Of a stretch of 34,974 nt of DNA, positions 1 through 7,958 are shown one piece after another (positions within the stretch are counted from its first letter, which is position 1; each line of letters starts with the position of its first letter). Both the position numbers and the translations under genes were made by a program. The DNA comes from an uncultured Taibaiella sp. GTDB lineage: Bacteria > Bacteroidota > Bacteroidia > Chitinophagales > Chitinophagaceae. The notes under the pieces are model-generated. The model ran no database searches. It had not been told where the DNA came from and saw nothing but the letters and a program-made list of their open reading frames with translations. The stretch covers positions 1-34,974 of the forward strand of contig CALMWT010000161.1 of assembly GCA_937870855.1 (NCBI GenBank). The letters run 5' to 3'.

Positions 1-555
1 AAAAATGGAATCGTCTGGGGTAAAATGTTGCAACGTTCCTCTTTTTTCTGAAACGCCTGCTTCACGGACAGTGTATTGAGGAATACCCATTTTGTACTCC
101 TGCTCGAAAATTTTTCCTTCGCGAAAAACTGTAGTGTGCATGTGTTTACTCAAAGCATTAACACACGATACACCTACTCCGTGCAAACCACCGGAAACTT
201 TATAAGAATCTTTATCAAATTTACCTCCGGCGTGTAGCACCGTCATTACCACTTCAAGAGCAGAGCGTCCCTCCTTTGCGTGAATGCCTGTAGGAATGCC
301 GCGTCCGTCGTCTTCTACGCTAATGCTATTGTCGAGATGGATAGTAACAGTGATGTTTTTGCAATGACCCGCAAGCGCTTCATCAATCGAGTTATCCACC
401 ACTTCATACACCAAATGATGTAAGCCCTTTACGCCAATGTCTCCGATATACATGGCAGGACGTTTGCGCACTGCTTCCAATCCTTCTAAAACCTGAATAC
501 TCCCAGCATCATAATCCTGAACGGGGACTTGTAATACTTCTTGCTCTGTGCTCAT
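1..555 (-). CDS. gyrB: DNA gyrase subunit B, N-terminal part (runs off the window)
   Basis: ATP-hydrolysing subunit of DNA gyrase, which introduces negative supercoils in the cytoplasm. The 185 visible codons begin with ATG at 555 ([18 protein letters not shown]) and show the GHKL ATPase landmarks in order: the [10 protein letters not shown] strap, [13 protein letters not shown] with the catalytic Glu and Mg-binding Asn, DDGRGIPTG, and the ATP-lid [15 protein letters not shown]. The open frame continues past base 1, so the transducer and TOPRIM domains lie outside. [18 protein letters not shown] fits GyrB better than ParE of this phylum, though ParE cannot be formally excluded from this fragment. 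A promoter candidate lies about 95 bases upstream. Confidence 0.95.
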   Translation of the reverse strand, partial: MSTEQEVLQVPVQDYDAGSIQVLEGLEAVRKRPAMYIGDIGVKGLHHLVYEVVDNSIDEALAGHCKNITVTIHLDNSISVEDDGRGIPTGIHAKEGRSALEVVMTVLHAGGKFDKDSYKVSGGLHGVGVSCVNALSKHMHTTVFREGKIFEQEYKMGIPQYTVREAGVSEKRGTLQHFTPDDSIF

Positions 556-648
556 AATTATTTGTGTCCGAGGTCAAAATTTTTGTGAGAAATCCTTCAA
601 TAAAGGCCATCCCCGGATGCATGGCTACATACTTAAAAACTAAGCAAG

Positions 649-679
649 CAAAGATAACAAAAAACAACCTTGTAAGCAA
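649..679 (-). promoter_or_regulatory. Candidate Bacteroidota promoter for gyrB
   Basis: On the minus strand a TTG at 679-677 is followed after 20 bases by TATCTTTG (656-649), matching the Bacteroidota -33/-7 consensus TTG...TAnnTTTG. Transcription would begin near 642 and give a leader of about 85 bases before the gyrB ATG. Confidence 0.45.
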
Positions 680-737
680 GGAAAAATACGCCAAATACCT
701 ACGTTGTCAATGCTTGGAAACTATTGATTCTACGGCA

Positions 738-768
738 TTTTGACGTACTCGGGCACCTCTTAAATTGA
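738..768 (+). promoter_or_regulatory. Possible promoter for the secreted protein at 790
   Basis: TTTTG at 738-742, an 18-base spacer, then TAAATTGA at 761-768, an imperfect match to TAnnTTTG. The start codon follows 21 bases later. This rests on the motif alone. Confidence 0.3.
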
Positions 769-789
769 AAGCCGTATTTTTAAAAAACA

Positions 790-1716
790 ATGTGGCACAA
801 ACAACTGGGATTATTGTTTTTGGGAATGGTATTGATGAACAATTTATCTGCGCAGCAAAACGAAAAAATATTGAAAGGCTATCTGGGTGTTCAAGGTGGA
901 GAATCCTACACTTATAAACTCATATTTACGGATTCTTCCGGCTATCTACGCGGATATTCTTACACTTATTTATACGAAAACAAAGAAGTTAAAGCGTCTA
1001 TTTCAGGTTTCATAGACCGTGAAAACAAAACACTTTCTTTCAAGGAAAACAACATTATTTACAATCATGGCTTCGAGAGCAGCACAACAATTTGCTTAAT
1101 AAATGCAGTTTTGAAATACCAGAAAACCGGAGAGGGCAAAGAGCAATTTAGCGGGGCGATAACAAGCAGCGATATAAGCAACGTGTATTGTGGACAAGGC
1201 ACTGTAAGCTTTCCCTACACCGAAGAAATTAAGCAATTGACATCTTTAAAAGTTGCAGAGGAAACTCCAAAACCGCAATTGATAAAAAAACCAGAAAAGC
1301 CTCTAAAAGTTGTTTATGATACGGCTGCAATGTCCTCTTCTTCAAAAAATATTTCTTACTTCCCGGCACAACCAGAACAGATAACGTCGGGCACAGAAAA
1401 AGCGATTGAGTGGTATTCAGATAGCTTGGTAATACAGGTTTGGGATGGTGGAAAAATTGACGGCGATAAGTTATCCATCACGCTCAATGGCGCTCCTTTA
1501 CTCAATAATTATATTCTTGCAAAAGAGCAAAAGCGCATAGCAATTCCTTTAGAAAATGGAATTAGTGAATTGATCTTTATAGCCAACAATGAAGGCAATG
1601 AACCTCCTATGACTGCAAATGTTTGGCTCGTAGATGGGATTCGTAAACACAACCTTTTCATCTACAACAATATTGGAAAGAAAGCGAGGATTAAAATAAA
1701 GAAAGTGGAAAAGTAA
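790..1716 (+). CDS. Secreted protein with C-terminal beta-sandwich-like domain, function unknown
   Basis: A 308-residue protein with a cleavable signal peptide (about residues 1-21, ending LSAQ), so it is expected in the periplasm or exported. The N-terminal half (about 25-150) is rich in Tyr, Ser and Gly with beta-like alternation and has a lone Cys pair. Residues 155-205 form a Lys/Pro/Ser linker. The last 100 residues (DSLVIQVWDGGKIDGD, then LNG, then ANNEGNEPPMTANV) resemble a small beta-sandwich module that I associate with Bacteroidota envelope proteins. No catalytic motif and no T9SS sorting domain is seen. It converges on nth with only seven bases between the stop codons and no obvious terminator. 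I cannot assign a function. Confidence 0.8.
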   Translation: MWHKQLGLLFLGMVLMNNLSAQQNEKILKGYLGVQGGESYTYKLIFTDSSGYLRGYSYTYLYENKEVKASISGFIDRENKTLSFKENNIIYNHGFESSTTICLINAVLKYQKTGEGKEQFSGAITSSDISNVYCGQGTVSFPYTEEIKQLTSLKVAEETPKPQLIKKPEKPLKVVYDTAAMSSSSKNISYFPAQPEQITSGTEKAIEWYSDSLVIQVWDGGKIDGDKLSITLNGAPLLNNYILAKEQKRIAIPLENGISELIFIANNEGNEPPMTANVWLVDGIRKHNLFIYNNIGKKARIKIKKVEK

Positions 1717-1723
1717 ACTCCAT

Positions 1724-2428
1724 TCAACTCGCCGATAACTTCTTCACTTCCTCCGGTGTCATCGGTGCTTTTTCTTCTGTTACAATATGCCGCATGTCGG
1801 TTTTATAAAACTTGCAAGCTACTCTCAATCCACAAATCTCACATTTCGGTCTGCGGGCAATGCAGATATACCGCCCATGCAATATGAGCCAATGATGTGC
1901 TTTATAAATCAATTCTTTTGGAAGAAATGAAACAAGTTGCTTTTCAGTCTGCAAAGGATTCTTAGCATTCACCGTAAGTCCTATTCTCGCAGATACACGA
2001 AATACATGAGTGTCCACCGCCATGTTGGGTTGCTGATGTATAACCGAAGTAATAACGTTTGCTGTTTTCCTTCCCACCCCAGGTAATCGTTCTAACTCTT
2101 CTACCGTACCTGGCACTTCACTATTAAATTCTTCCACCAGCATCTTCGCCATACCCATAAGATGACGCGTTTTATTGTTAGCAAAACTTACAGATTTAAT
2201 GAGAGGATTAATCTCTTCAAACCCGGCATTTGCTAAAAATTGTGGTGACGGAAACTTTTCAAACAGCGGAAGCGTAACAATGTTCACCCTTTTATCGGTG
2301 CATTGCGCAGACAATATAACTGCGACCAACAGTTCGTAAGGATTAGTATAATGAAGTTCTGTTTCCGGCTCGGGCATGTGCTGCTGAAACCAATCTATTA
2401 CATACTGAAACCGCTCTTTGCGCGTCAT
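1724..2428 (-). CDS. nth: Endonuclease III (DNA glycosylase / AP lyase)
   Basis: Bifunctional base-excision repair enzyme that removes oxidised pyrimidines and cleaves the abasic site. The 234 residues match the family length. The helix-hairpin-helix LPGVGRKTANVI holds the catalytic Lys (K121), and the catalytic Asp is D139 in MAVDTHVFR. The C-terminal [4Fe-4S] cluster motif Cys-X6-Cys-X2-Cys-X5-Cys is complete (C189, C196, C199, C205). A 29-residue tail after the cluster is rich in Lys and Glu. The gene lies 15 bases downstream of msrB on the same strand, so the two are probably cotranscribed as a damage-repair pair. Confidence 0.97.
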   Translation of the reverse strand: MTRKERFQYVIDWFQQHMPEPETELHYTNPYELLVAVILSAQCTDKRVNIVTLPLFEKFPSPQFLANAGFEEINPLIKSVSFANNKTRHLMGMAKMLVEEFNSEVPGTVEELERLPGVGRKTANVITSVIHQQPNMAVDTHVFRVSARIGLTVNAKNPLQTEKQLVSFLPKELIYKAHHWLILHGRYICIARRPKCEICGLRVACKFYKTDMRHIVTEEKAPMTPEEVKKLSAS

Positions 2429-2443
2429 GGAGCAAATATAATT

Positions 2444-2962
2444 TTACTCCGGCTCAAACTCCAGCACAGCAGAGTTCATACAAAAACGCTTGTACGTAGG
2501 CGGCGGCCCATCATCAAAAATATGACCCAAATGAGAATCGCACCGACCGCAAAGCACTTCAACTCTTTCCATTCCATGCGAATGATCTTCTACATACTTC
2601 ACACTATTCGGTCTTATCGCCTCAAAAAAGCTTGGCCATCCACACGCACTCGCAAATTTCGCATCAGACTTAAACAAATGATTTCCACACACAGCGCAGT
2701 AATACTCACCTTTCGCATCCGTCTTATAATACTTCCCGGTGAAAGCCCATTCAGTACCTTTTTCCCGCGCAATCTCATAAACTTCTTTCGGAAGAATTTT
2801 TTTCCACTCACCGTCATTCACCTTCAATTGCCCGGTATCCGTGCGGCTGTAGTAAGGATTGTTTTTATGTTCCATAGTTGATGTTTTATTTTTTTGAGCA
2901 TTGGTACATTGCGCCAGCAAAAGCATACCGAAAATAGCAGATAACAAACAAGAGTATTTCAT
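2444..2962 (-). CDS. msrB: Peptide-methionine (R)-S-oxide reductase, probable lipoprotein
   Basis: Reduces the R epimer of methionine sulfoxide in oxidised proteins. I chose the ATG at 2962 (172 residues) because it starts a lipoprotein signal, MKYSCLLSAIFGMLLLAQC, with the lipidated Cys at 19. The longer open frame, from 3085, would bury this signal and run into the divergent neighbour. Zinc ligands are two CxxC pairs (C89/C92 in CAVC, C138/C141 in CGRC). The catalytic Cys is C161 in RFCMNSAVLEF and a candidate resolving Cys is C107 in ACGWPSF. The protein should therefore act in the envelope and not in the cytoplasm. It precedes nth on the same strand. Confidence 0.95.
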   Translation of the reverse strand: MKYSCLLSAIFGMLLLAQCTNAQKNKTSTMEHKNNPYYSRTDTGQLKVNDGEWKKILPKEVYEIAREKGTEWAFTGKYYKTDAKGEYYCAVCGNHLFKSDAKFASACGWPSFFEAIRPNSVKYVEDHSHGMERVEVLCGRCDSHLGHIFDDGPPPTYKRFCMNSAVLEFEPE

Positions 2963-3098
2963 ACGAACGACTGACCGTTTATTCCTACAAACGAAGTTCG
3001 CACTATAAAGGTTTGAAATGCTTGTTAAAGTCAACCCAAAGCTGAAATGAATGAATGGCAAATTCACGCTTTTCATTTTCTTCACAGCGTTCCCTTCT

Positions 3099-3106
3099 TA
3101 GCTTTG
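3099..3106 (+). promoter_or_regulatory. -7 promoter box of the CoA-transferase gene
   Basis: TAGCTTTG matches TAnnTTTG exactly and lies eight bases before the ATG at 3115, implying a very short or absent leader. No clear -33 TTG is seen. This supports 3115, not 3055, as the start of the gene. Confidence 0.45.
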
Positions 3107-3114
3107 CGCCGTTT

Positions 3115-4410
3115 ATGCAACCAAAATACATTAGCGCGGAAGAAGCAGTAAAGATTGTTGAAAGTGGCAACAGAGTTTTCATTCATGGCAGTGCAGCCAC
3201 ACCCCTGCATCTATTAAGTTCGTTGCTGCAAAGGGCAGGCACCATTAAAAATGTAGAACTCGTAGCCATTTCCACGTTCGGCGCTATAGATTGGGATAAG
3301 CCAGAAATACAAGAAAGTTTTCACCTCAATTCTCTGTTTGTATCTGCCAATGTACGCAGTTGGGTAAATAGCGATCATGGTGATTATGTGCCTATTTTCC
3401 TCAGCGAAATCCCCATCTTGTTTACTAACGGCTATCTGCCGCTCGATGTAGCTATTGTACACGTGTCGCCGCCCGATATTCATGGCTATTGCACCTTAGG
3501 AACTTCTATAGATGCCGCGCTCACCGCCGTGCGCACCGCAAAAAAAGTAATAGCCCAGGTCAATCCTCAAATGCCCCGCACACAAGGCGATGGGCATATT
3601 CACTTCTCAAAATTTGACTCGATGGTTTGGGAAGATGCAGCTTTGCCAGAAGTGAACTACGGCGATAAGGTGGATGATGTTGCAAAAAAAATTGGTGAAA
3701 ATGTAGCAACCCTTATTGAAGACGGCTCCACCTTGCAGATGGGTATTGGCGCTATTCCAGATGCGGTACTAAGGTCGCTGTCGAATCACAAAGGTCTTGG
3801 TGTTCATACCGAAATGTTTTCTGATGGCGTTATTCCGCTGGTAGAAAGTGGTGTAATTACAAATGAGCATAAGAAAATTCGTCGGGGGAAAATTGTAACA
3901 ACATTTGCTGCTGGCACCCGCAAACTTTATGACTTTGTAGATGATAATCCTTTCGTTGTTTTCATGGATGTAACGTATGTAAACGACACAGCCGTTATTC
4001 GTCAAAATCCTAAAGTTGTAGCTATAAATAGTGCAATAGAAATAGACCTGACAGGGCAGGTTTGTGCAGACTCCATTGGCATGTATCAGTTTTCAGGTAT
4101 TGGCGGGCAAATGGATTTTATGCGCGGTGCTTCTTTGTCGGAAGGAGGAAAACCGATCATTGCGTTACCGTCTATTACTAATAAAGGAGTTTCCAGAATT
4201 ACACCACTATTAAAACCTGGTGCGGGCGTAGTAACCACCCGTGGACATGTGCATTATGTGGTAACGGAATATGGGGTAGTAAATCTTTATGGTAAAAATC
4301 TGCAGCAAAGAGCAAAGCTGCTGATAAGTATCGCACATCCGTCGCAGAAGGAAATGTTGGAGAAAGCGTTTTTTGAAAGGTTTGGGAAAATGGTGAACCG
4401 GGATGTGTGA
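3115..4410 (+). CDS. Acetyl-CoA hydrolase/transferase family CoA-transferase
   Basis: Moves coenzyme A between carboxylic acids, or hydrolyses acyl-CoA, in the cytoplasm. The family includes 4-hydroxybutyrate CoA-transferase and acetate/succinate CoA-transferases. The 431 residues from ATG 3115 match the bacterial 4-hydroxybutyrate CoA-transferase size; the open frame from 3055 adds 20 residues not typical of the family and starts before the promoter box. Key motifs are MGIGAIPDAV (209-218), HTEMFSDG with the probable catalytic Glu at 233, the CoA-binding stretch SGIGGQMDFMRGA, and the C-terminal TEYGVVNLYGK. The exact acyl substrate cannot be read from sequence. The last codons (VNRDV) run into an AACCGG-rich repeat region, so the natural C-terminus may have been altered by the repeat. 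Confidence 0.9.
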   Translation: MQPKYISAEEAVKIVESGNRVFIHGSAATPLHLLSSLLQRAGTIKNVELVAISTFGAIDWDKPEIQESFHLNSLFVSANVRSWVNSDHGDYVPIFLSEIPILFTNGYLPLDVAIVHVSPPDIHGYCTLGTSIDAALTAVRTAKKVIAQVNPQMPRTQGDGHIHFSKFDSMVWEDAALPEVNYGDKVDDVAKKIGENVATLIEDGSTLQMGIGAIPDAVLRSLSNHKGLGVHTEMFSDGVIPLVESGVITNEHKKIRRGKIVTTFAAGTRKLYDFVDDNPFVVFMDVTYVNDTAVIRQNPKVVAINSAIEIDLTGQVCADSIGMYQFSGIGGQMDFMRGASLSEGGKPIIALPSITNKGVSRITPLLKPGAGVVTTRGHVHYVVTEYGVVNLYGKNLQQRAKLLISIAHPSQKEMLEKAFFERFGKMVNRDV

Positions 4411-4420
4411 ACCGGGGATT

Positions 4421-4616
4421 GTCTGAACCGGAATTTATAGAATTAAAGAATTGCCGGAATTTCCTCTGTGCCTCTTTTTCTCTGTGCCCTCTGTGTGAAA
4501 CTGTCTTGGTTTTCTTTGCTTCTTTGTGTGAAACTGTCTGAACCGGTATTTGCAGGATTAAAAGATTGCTAAGATTTTTCTCTGTGTCTCTTTTTCTCTG
4601 TTACCTCCGTGTGAAA
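4421..4616. repeat. Two degenerate tandem copies of an intergenic repeat
   Basis: Copy 1 (4421-4500) and copy 2 (4536-4616) both run GTCTGAACCGG, an AT-rich stretch with GATT/GAATT, then CTCTGTG...CTCTTTTTCTCTG, ending GTGTGAAAC. A shorter GTGTGAAACTGTCT lies between them. Extra TGAACCGG words reach back into the last codons of the CoA-transferase gene. No gene is present in the 213-base gap. It shares its TTTGTGTGAAA words with the element at 13225-13347. Confidence 0.75.
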
Positions 4617-4623
4617 CCGACAC

Positions 4624-5400
4624 CTAAAATCTTTCTGCCATTCCCCATCCGAAAAGCGCATAATCATACACTGCAGGATCATCGGGGTTTAATTGCTTTA
4701 ACTGCTTTGTAAGATGCACAGCATTTTGCCAGTTTGCCGGTTCGGTAGGAATTAATTTTAGGCGATGTGCTACGCGTGCTACATGCACATCAAGCGGACA
4801 AACAAGCTGATGCGGTTTTATTTTTTTCCAGATGCCAAAGTCAACACCGTTTTCATCTTTTCGCACCATCCAGCGCAGATACATATTCATACGTTTGCAG
4901 GCCGATTTTCTCGCGGGCGTTGCGATGTGTTTTCTTGTTCTTTCAGGATGTTCGAGTGAAAAAAAATAGTTGTGAAAATGAATCAGCGCTGCCGTTACAT
5001 TTTCATCTTTATAAGTTTTGGTTAGTACAAAAGCATCTTCTAAAGAATGATGTTGCTTGAAATGAAATTGAAGTAGGGAAATGAAATACAAAAGATCGGT
5101 AGCATTGAAAGTGCGATGAACGAAATGAATAAAAGGTTTTAGGTCTGTTTCAGAATGATGAACTATAAAATCATGCGGCGCATTGTCCATCCATTGCATC
5201 AGTTTGTTGCAATTATTAATGATGGTTGTGCGATTGCCCCAGGCAAGGACGGCTGCAAATAATCCGCTGATTTCTACGTCTTGCTTTTTTGAAAACTGAT
5301 GTGGAACAGAAACAGGATCGCCGCAAATAAAAGAAGGCTGATTGTACAGCCTCATTTTATCGTCGAGAAGATTTTTTATGCGTTTGAGGTGAGCCTCCAT
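4624..5400 (-). CDS. TIGR02757 (DUF2400) family protein
   Basis: A conserved 258-residue protein of unknown function, widespread in Bacteroidota and some other bacteria. Recognised by FICGDPVSVPHQFSKKQDVEISG near residue 24 onward, the following AAVLAWGNRTTI, the KPHQLVCPLDVHVARVA segment (about 198-213), and the end DYALFGWGM. The length matches the family. Conserved His and Asp residues suggest a DNA-glycosylase-like or metal-dependent fold, but that is a guess. Its ATG overlaps the stop of the upstream toxin gene (TAATG), so it is translationally coupled to a toxin-antitoxin pair. Confidence 0.9.
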   Translation of the reverse strand: MEAHLKRIKNLLDDKMRLYNQPSFICGDPVSVPHQFSKKQDVEISGLFAAVLAWGNRTTIINNCNKLMQWMDNAPHDFIVHHSETDLKPFIHFVHRTFNATDLLYFISLLQFHFKQHHSLEDAFVLTKTYKDENVTAALIHFHNYFFSLEHPERTRKHIATPARKSACKRMNMYLRWMVRKDENGVDFGIWKKIKPHQLVCPLDVHVARVAHRLKLIPTEPANWQNAVHLTKQLKQLNPDDPAVYDYALFGWGMAERF

Positions 5401-5702
5401 TAGCCAATGTTCTTTTTCAAGTCATCAGGATTCCGTCTATTATCCCAAATGCCAACAATGGTTATCTCTTTTTCGTTAATCTTATAAAACACTGAAAAGT
5501 GTTCTACTAAACTCACGCGAACATCTTTGAAGTTTGTTTGCCTCCCAACATAATGCTCTACAGATAATAATCTGGTTTTCTCTCTGAATAACCGCGACAA
5601 TTTTTTAGGATAGTTTTTAGAGCCTGTTCGCTCTGCCCAATACTCAAGAATATCCTTTCTGCTTTTCTTTGCCCTATCAGTCCAAACTACTCGTTTAGCC
5701 AT
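5400..5702 (-). CDS. RelE/ParE-type toxin
   Basis: A 100-residue basic protein with the ParE/RelE pattern: an N-terminal VVWTDRAKKSRKDILEYW strand-helix, a middle helix with KKLSRLFREK, then strands VRVSLVEHFSVFYKI and ITIVGIWDNRRNPDDL. The WDNRRNP ending is typical of the family. Such toxins cleave ribosome-bound mRNA (RelE) or poison gyrase (ParE), and sequence alone does not decide which. It is encoded just after its antitoxin with a 16-base overlap, and its own stop overlaps the ATG of the TIGR02757 gene. Confidence 0.85.
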   Translation of the reverse strand: MAKRVVWTDRAKKSRKDILEYWAERTGSKNYPKKLSRLFREKTRLLSVEHYVGRQTNFKDVRVSLVEHFSVFYKINEKEITIVGIWDNRRNPDDLKKNIG

Positions 5703-5923
5703 CTGTCCTCTTCTTCATTTAGCTTTTCATCAGAGATAATTCTTCCTGCTATGATATCTTCTTCACTTTTAAGAAGCATTTGATACTGCTTATCCGTTAA
5801 CTCAAATTCAGAATTATCAACAGGAATATCCTTTATGAGATCATTGATTCTTTTCAGAAGATCAATATCCTTAACGCCTATCAGCTTGTCAAGCAAATTA
5901 TATTTAAGGCTTCCAATGTGCAT
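5687..5923 (-). CDS. Antitoxin of the RelE/ParE-type pair
   Basis: A 78-residue acidic protein immediately upstream of the toxin and overlapping its start. Residues 1-30 (MHIGSLKYNLLDKLIGVKD) look like the dimer-forming segment of the small Bacteroidota antitoxins that begin with a KYN motif. The C-terminal half is charged (LNEEEDRWLNE), as expected for a toxin-wrapping tail. No clear ribbon-helix-helix or HTH motif can be pointed to, so autoregulation of the operon is assumed by analogy. Antitoxin-first order with overlap is the classic arrangement. Confidence 0.8.
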   Translation of the reverse strand: MHIGSLKYNLLDKLIGVKDIDLLKRINDLIKDIPVDNSEFELTDKQYQMLLKSEEDIIAGRIISDEKLNEEEDRWLNE

Positions 5924-6026
5924 TTTTCTATCGTTTCAATAAAATTACCGAACACTCATTAAACATGCTGTTAAGCTATAACCTAATACATTCACCCCTA
6001 TTCGTGTAGATTACAGAGTAGCTATT

Positions 6027-6710
6027 TCATATTTTCTTCCTTTTCTTCCTCCCTTTCTTCTCTGTTTTATCGTCCATCATATAAACCTTGCGCATCGCAA
6101 TATCTGTATTTGGCCGATCGGCCTGATTGCGCGGCATGTTTACTATTTTATCTACGATCTCTATTCCTTCCGTCACAATTCCAAATACGGTATAGTTTCC
6201 GTCAAGCGAAGGAGTGCCGCCCTCGGTTTTATAAATCTCGCGTTGCGTGGGTGTGAATTGCCTTCCTGTTCTTTGTGCGATCATGTCAAGCTCTGCATCC
6301 GTATATTTTTTCCCCACAACAATATAAAACTGACAAGCGGATGAAGCTTTTTCAGGATTGTTGTCGCGCGCCATGCCGAGTGCGCCACGCTGATGAAAAT
6401 TGCTATCATTAATTTCTGCCGGCACCAAATAACCCAATGCGCCGTTTCCAAGCATTTCCTCTGGTTTAGCACGTTTGGAATTAGGATCGCCACCTTGAAT
6501 TACGAATGTTGGAATGATGCGATGAAACAATGTGCTGTCAAAAAACTTTTCTTTTACCAGCTTTATCATGTTGTCGCGGTGCTGTGGCGTATTGTCGGAA
6601 AGCGCCATAACTATTCTACCGGAGTCTGTTTCTATCACTACTTTATGGGTTTGTGCAAAAGCTGCAACAGTGGTCGCAAAGGCACACAACAAAAGAATTA
6701 TCTTTTTCAT
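6027..6710 (-). CDS. Periplasmic peptidyl-prolyl cis-trans isomerase, cyclophilin type
   Basis: Catalyses proline isomerisation during folding of exported proteins. Signal peptide MKKIILLLCAFATTVAAFAQ (about residues 1-20), then a cyclophilin domain: FHRIIPTFVIQGGDP carries the catalytic Arg and the Phe/Gln signature, followed by RGALGMARD and ASSACQFYIV. A family insertion (TDAELDMIAQRTGRQFTPTQ) appears before GTPSLDGNYTVFG, as in other Bacteroidota cyclophilins of about 220 residues. The last 15 residues are strongly basic (KTEKKGRKKRKKI), an unusual tail for a periplasmic protein that may bind an acidic surface. It stands alone on the minus strand. Confidence 0.93.
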   Translation of the reverse strand: MKKIILLLCAFATTVAAFAQTHKVVIETDSGRIVMALSDNTPQHRDNMIKLVKEKFFDSTLFHRIIPTFVIQGGDPNSKRAKPEEMLGNGALGYLVPAEINDSNFHQRGALGMARDNNPEKASSACQFYIVVGKKYTDAELDMIAQRTGRQFTPTQREIYKTEGGTPSLDGNYTVFGIVTEGIEIVDKIVNMPRNQADRPNTDIAMRKVYMMDDKTEKKGRKKRKKI

Positions 6711-6768
6711 TTACTAAAACGGATTGGTAAGGACTATGAGCTAAATTAGCCTAATAATTGATTTTTCC

Positions 6769-7875
6769 ATGGGCTTTCGCAGGCAGGCAAATAAACTTGT
6801 AACGCTTCTTCCCGAATGGACATGGAACTATTCAAAACGCAAACCCATCACCTCCTACAATCCCAAGCGAGAAGAGGTAAGACAAGAGGACATAACGCCG
6901 GTTTACCACCTTTTCAATTATGACGTAGCCGCTTTTAGTGAAAAAAAAGTTTCTCACGCAGAAGCTTGCGCAATTAAGCCGGAGCAAGACCAAATTATTT
7001 GGATAAACATAGACGGATTAAGGAAGACAGAAGTAGAAAAACTTTGCAACTGCTACAATATTCACAACCTCGTAATTGAAGATATTCTCAGTGTAGGACA
7101 GCGCGCCAAAATGGATGAAGTAGAGGAGATTATGTTCTGTTTGCTACCAATGCTATACTATAATGAGGGTACGGGGCAAATTGAAACTGAACAGGTGAGC
7201 ATTGTGTTAGGACGCGGTTTTGTGTTGTCATTTCAGGAAGATCCCTTGCGCGATGTGTTTAATCCTGTTCGTGATAGATTGCGGGTTTCCGGTTCTAAAG
7301 TGCGACAACGTACAGCCGATTATTTGTGCTACAGTCTTATTGATATAATTGTTGACAGCTATTTTGAAGTGATTGAAAAAACGAACGAGCGAATCGAGCG
7401 GCTGGAGGATGGTTTGCTACTTCAAAAAGAAAATGGTGCACTTGCCAAGATCAGTATTTTACGCAGAGAGGTGATGTTGTTGAGAAGATCAATTTTGCCA
7501 GTGCGCGATTTGGTAAATGGTTTTTTAAAAAGCGAGAACCACATTCTCGAAGACAGGCACGATAAATACTATAAAGATGTGCTCGACCATATCATTCAAG
7601 CAAATGAATTTGTAGAAAATCAGCGCGAAATGTTGATGAATCTTCAAGACCTATCAATGAGTCAGATCAATATCAGAATGAACGAGGTAATGAAGCTTTT
7701 TACAATGGTGGCTACATTGCTTGCGCCCGCTACAGTTATCGGAGGCATTTTTGGAATGAACTTCGACGTGATACCTTTGTCGCACCACGGATCGGGCTTT
7801 TATTTTGCTGTTGCAATTATGTTGATAGTTCCGGTTTTTATGTTGATTTGGTTTAAAAAGAAAGGCTGGTTTTAG
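6769..7875 (+). CDS. corA: CorA-type magnesium/cobalt transporter
   Basis: Pentameric inner-membrane channel for Mg2+ and other divalent cations. The 368 residues show a large cytoplasmic N-terminal domain (VEDILSVGQRAKMDEV is the conserved entry), a long stalk helix (about 195-300), and two C-terminal transmembrane segments. The first ends in the invariant GMN selectivity motif (GGIFGMNFD). The second (FYFAVAIMLIVPVFMLIWF) ends in the basic KKKGWF. The ATG at 6769 gives a normal N-terminus. It is divergent from the cyclophilin gene across 58 bases, and I see no convincing consensus promoter there. Confidence 0.95.
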   Translation: MGFRRQANKLVTLLPEWTWNYSKRKPITSYNPKREEVRQEDITPVYHLFNYDVAAFSEKKVSHAEACAIKPEQDQIIWINIDGLRKTEVEKLCNCYNIHNLVIEDILSVGQRAKMDEVEEIMFCLLPMLYYNEGTGQIETEQVSIVLGRGFVLSFQEDPLRDVFNPVRDRLRVSGSKVRQRTADYLCYSLIDIIVDSYFEVIEKTNERIERLEDGLLLQKENGALAKISILRREVMLLRRSILPVRDLVNGFLKSENHILEDRHDKYYKDVLDHIIQANEFVENQREMLMNLQDLSMSQINIRMNEVMKLFTMVATLLAPATVIGGIFGMNFDVIPLSHHGSGFYFAVAIMLIVPVFMLIWFKKKGWF

Positions 7876-7958
7876 TTTTAAAAAAACTGAGTAAAGCAAT
7901 TGATGGATTCAAAACACCGGGTAATCCTTCAATAAAAATTTCCCCGGTTTTCAAGATT

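Noticed and set aside
2963..3085. 41-residue N-terminal extension of MsrB
   Set aside because: It would bury the lipoprotein signal and overlap the divergent gene.
3055..3114. 20-residue N-terminal extension of the CoA-transferase
   Set aside because: It is not family-like and begins upstream of the -7 box.
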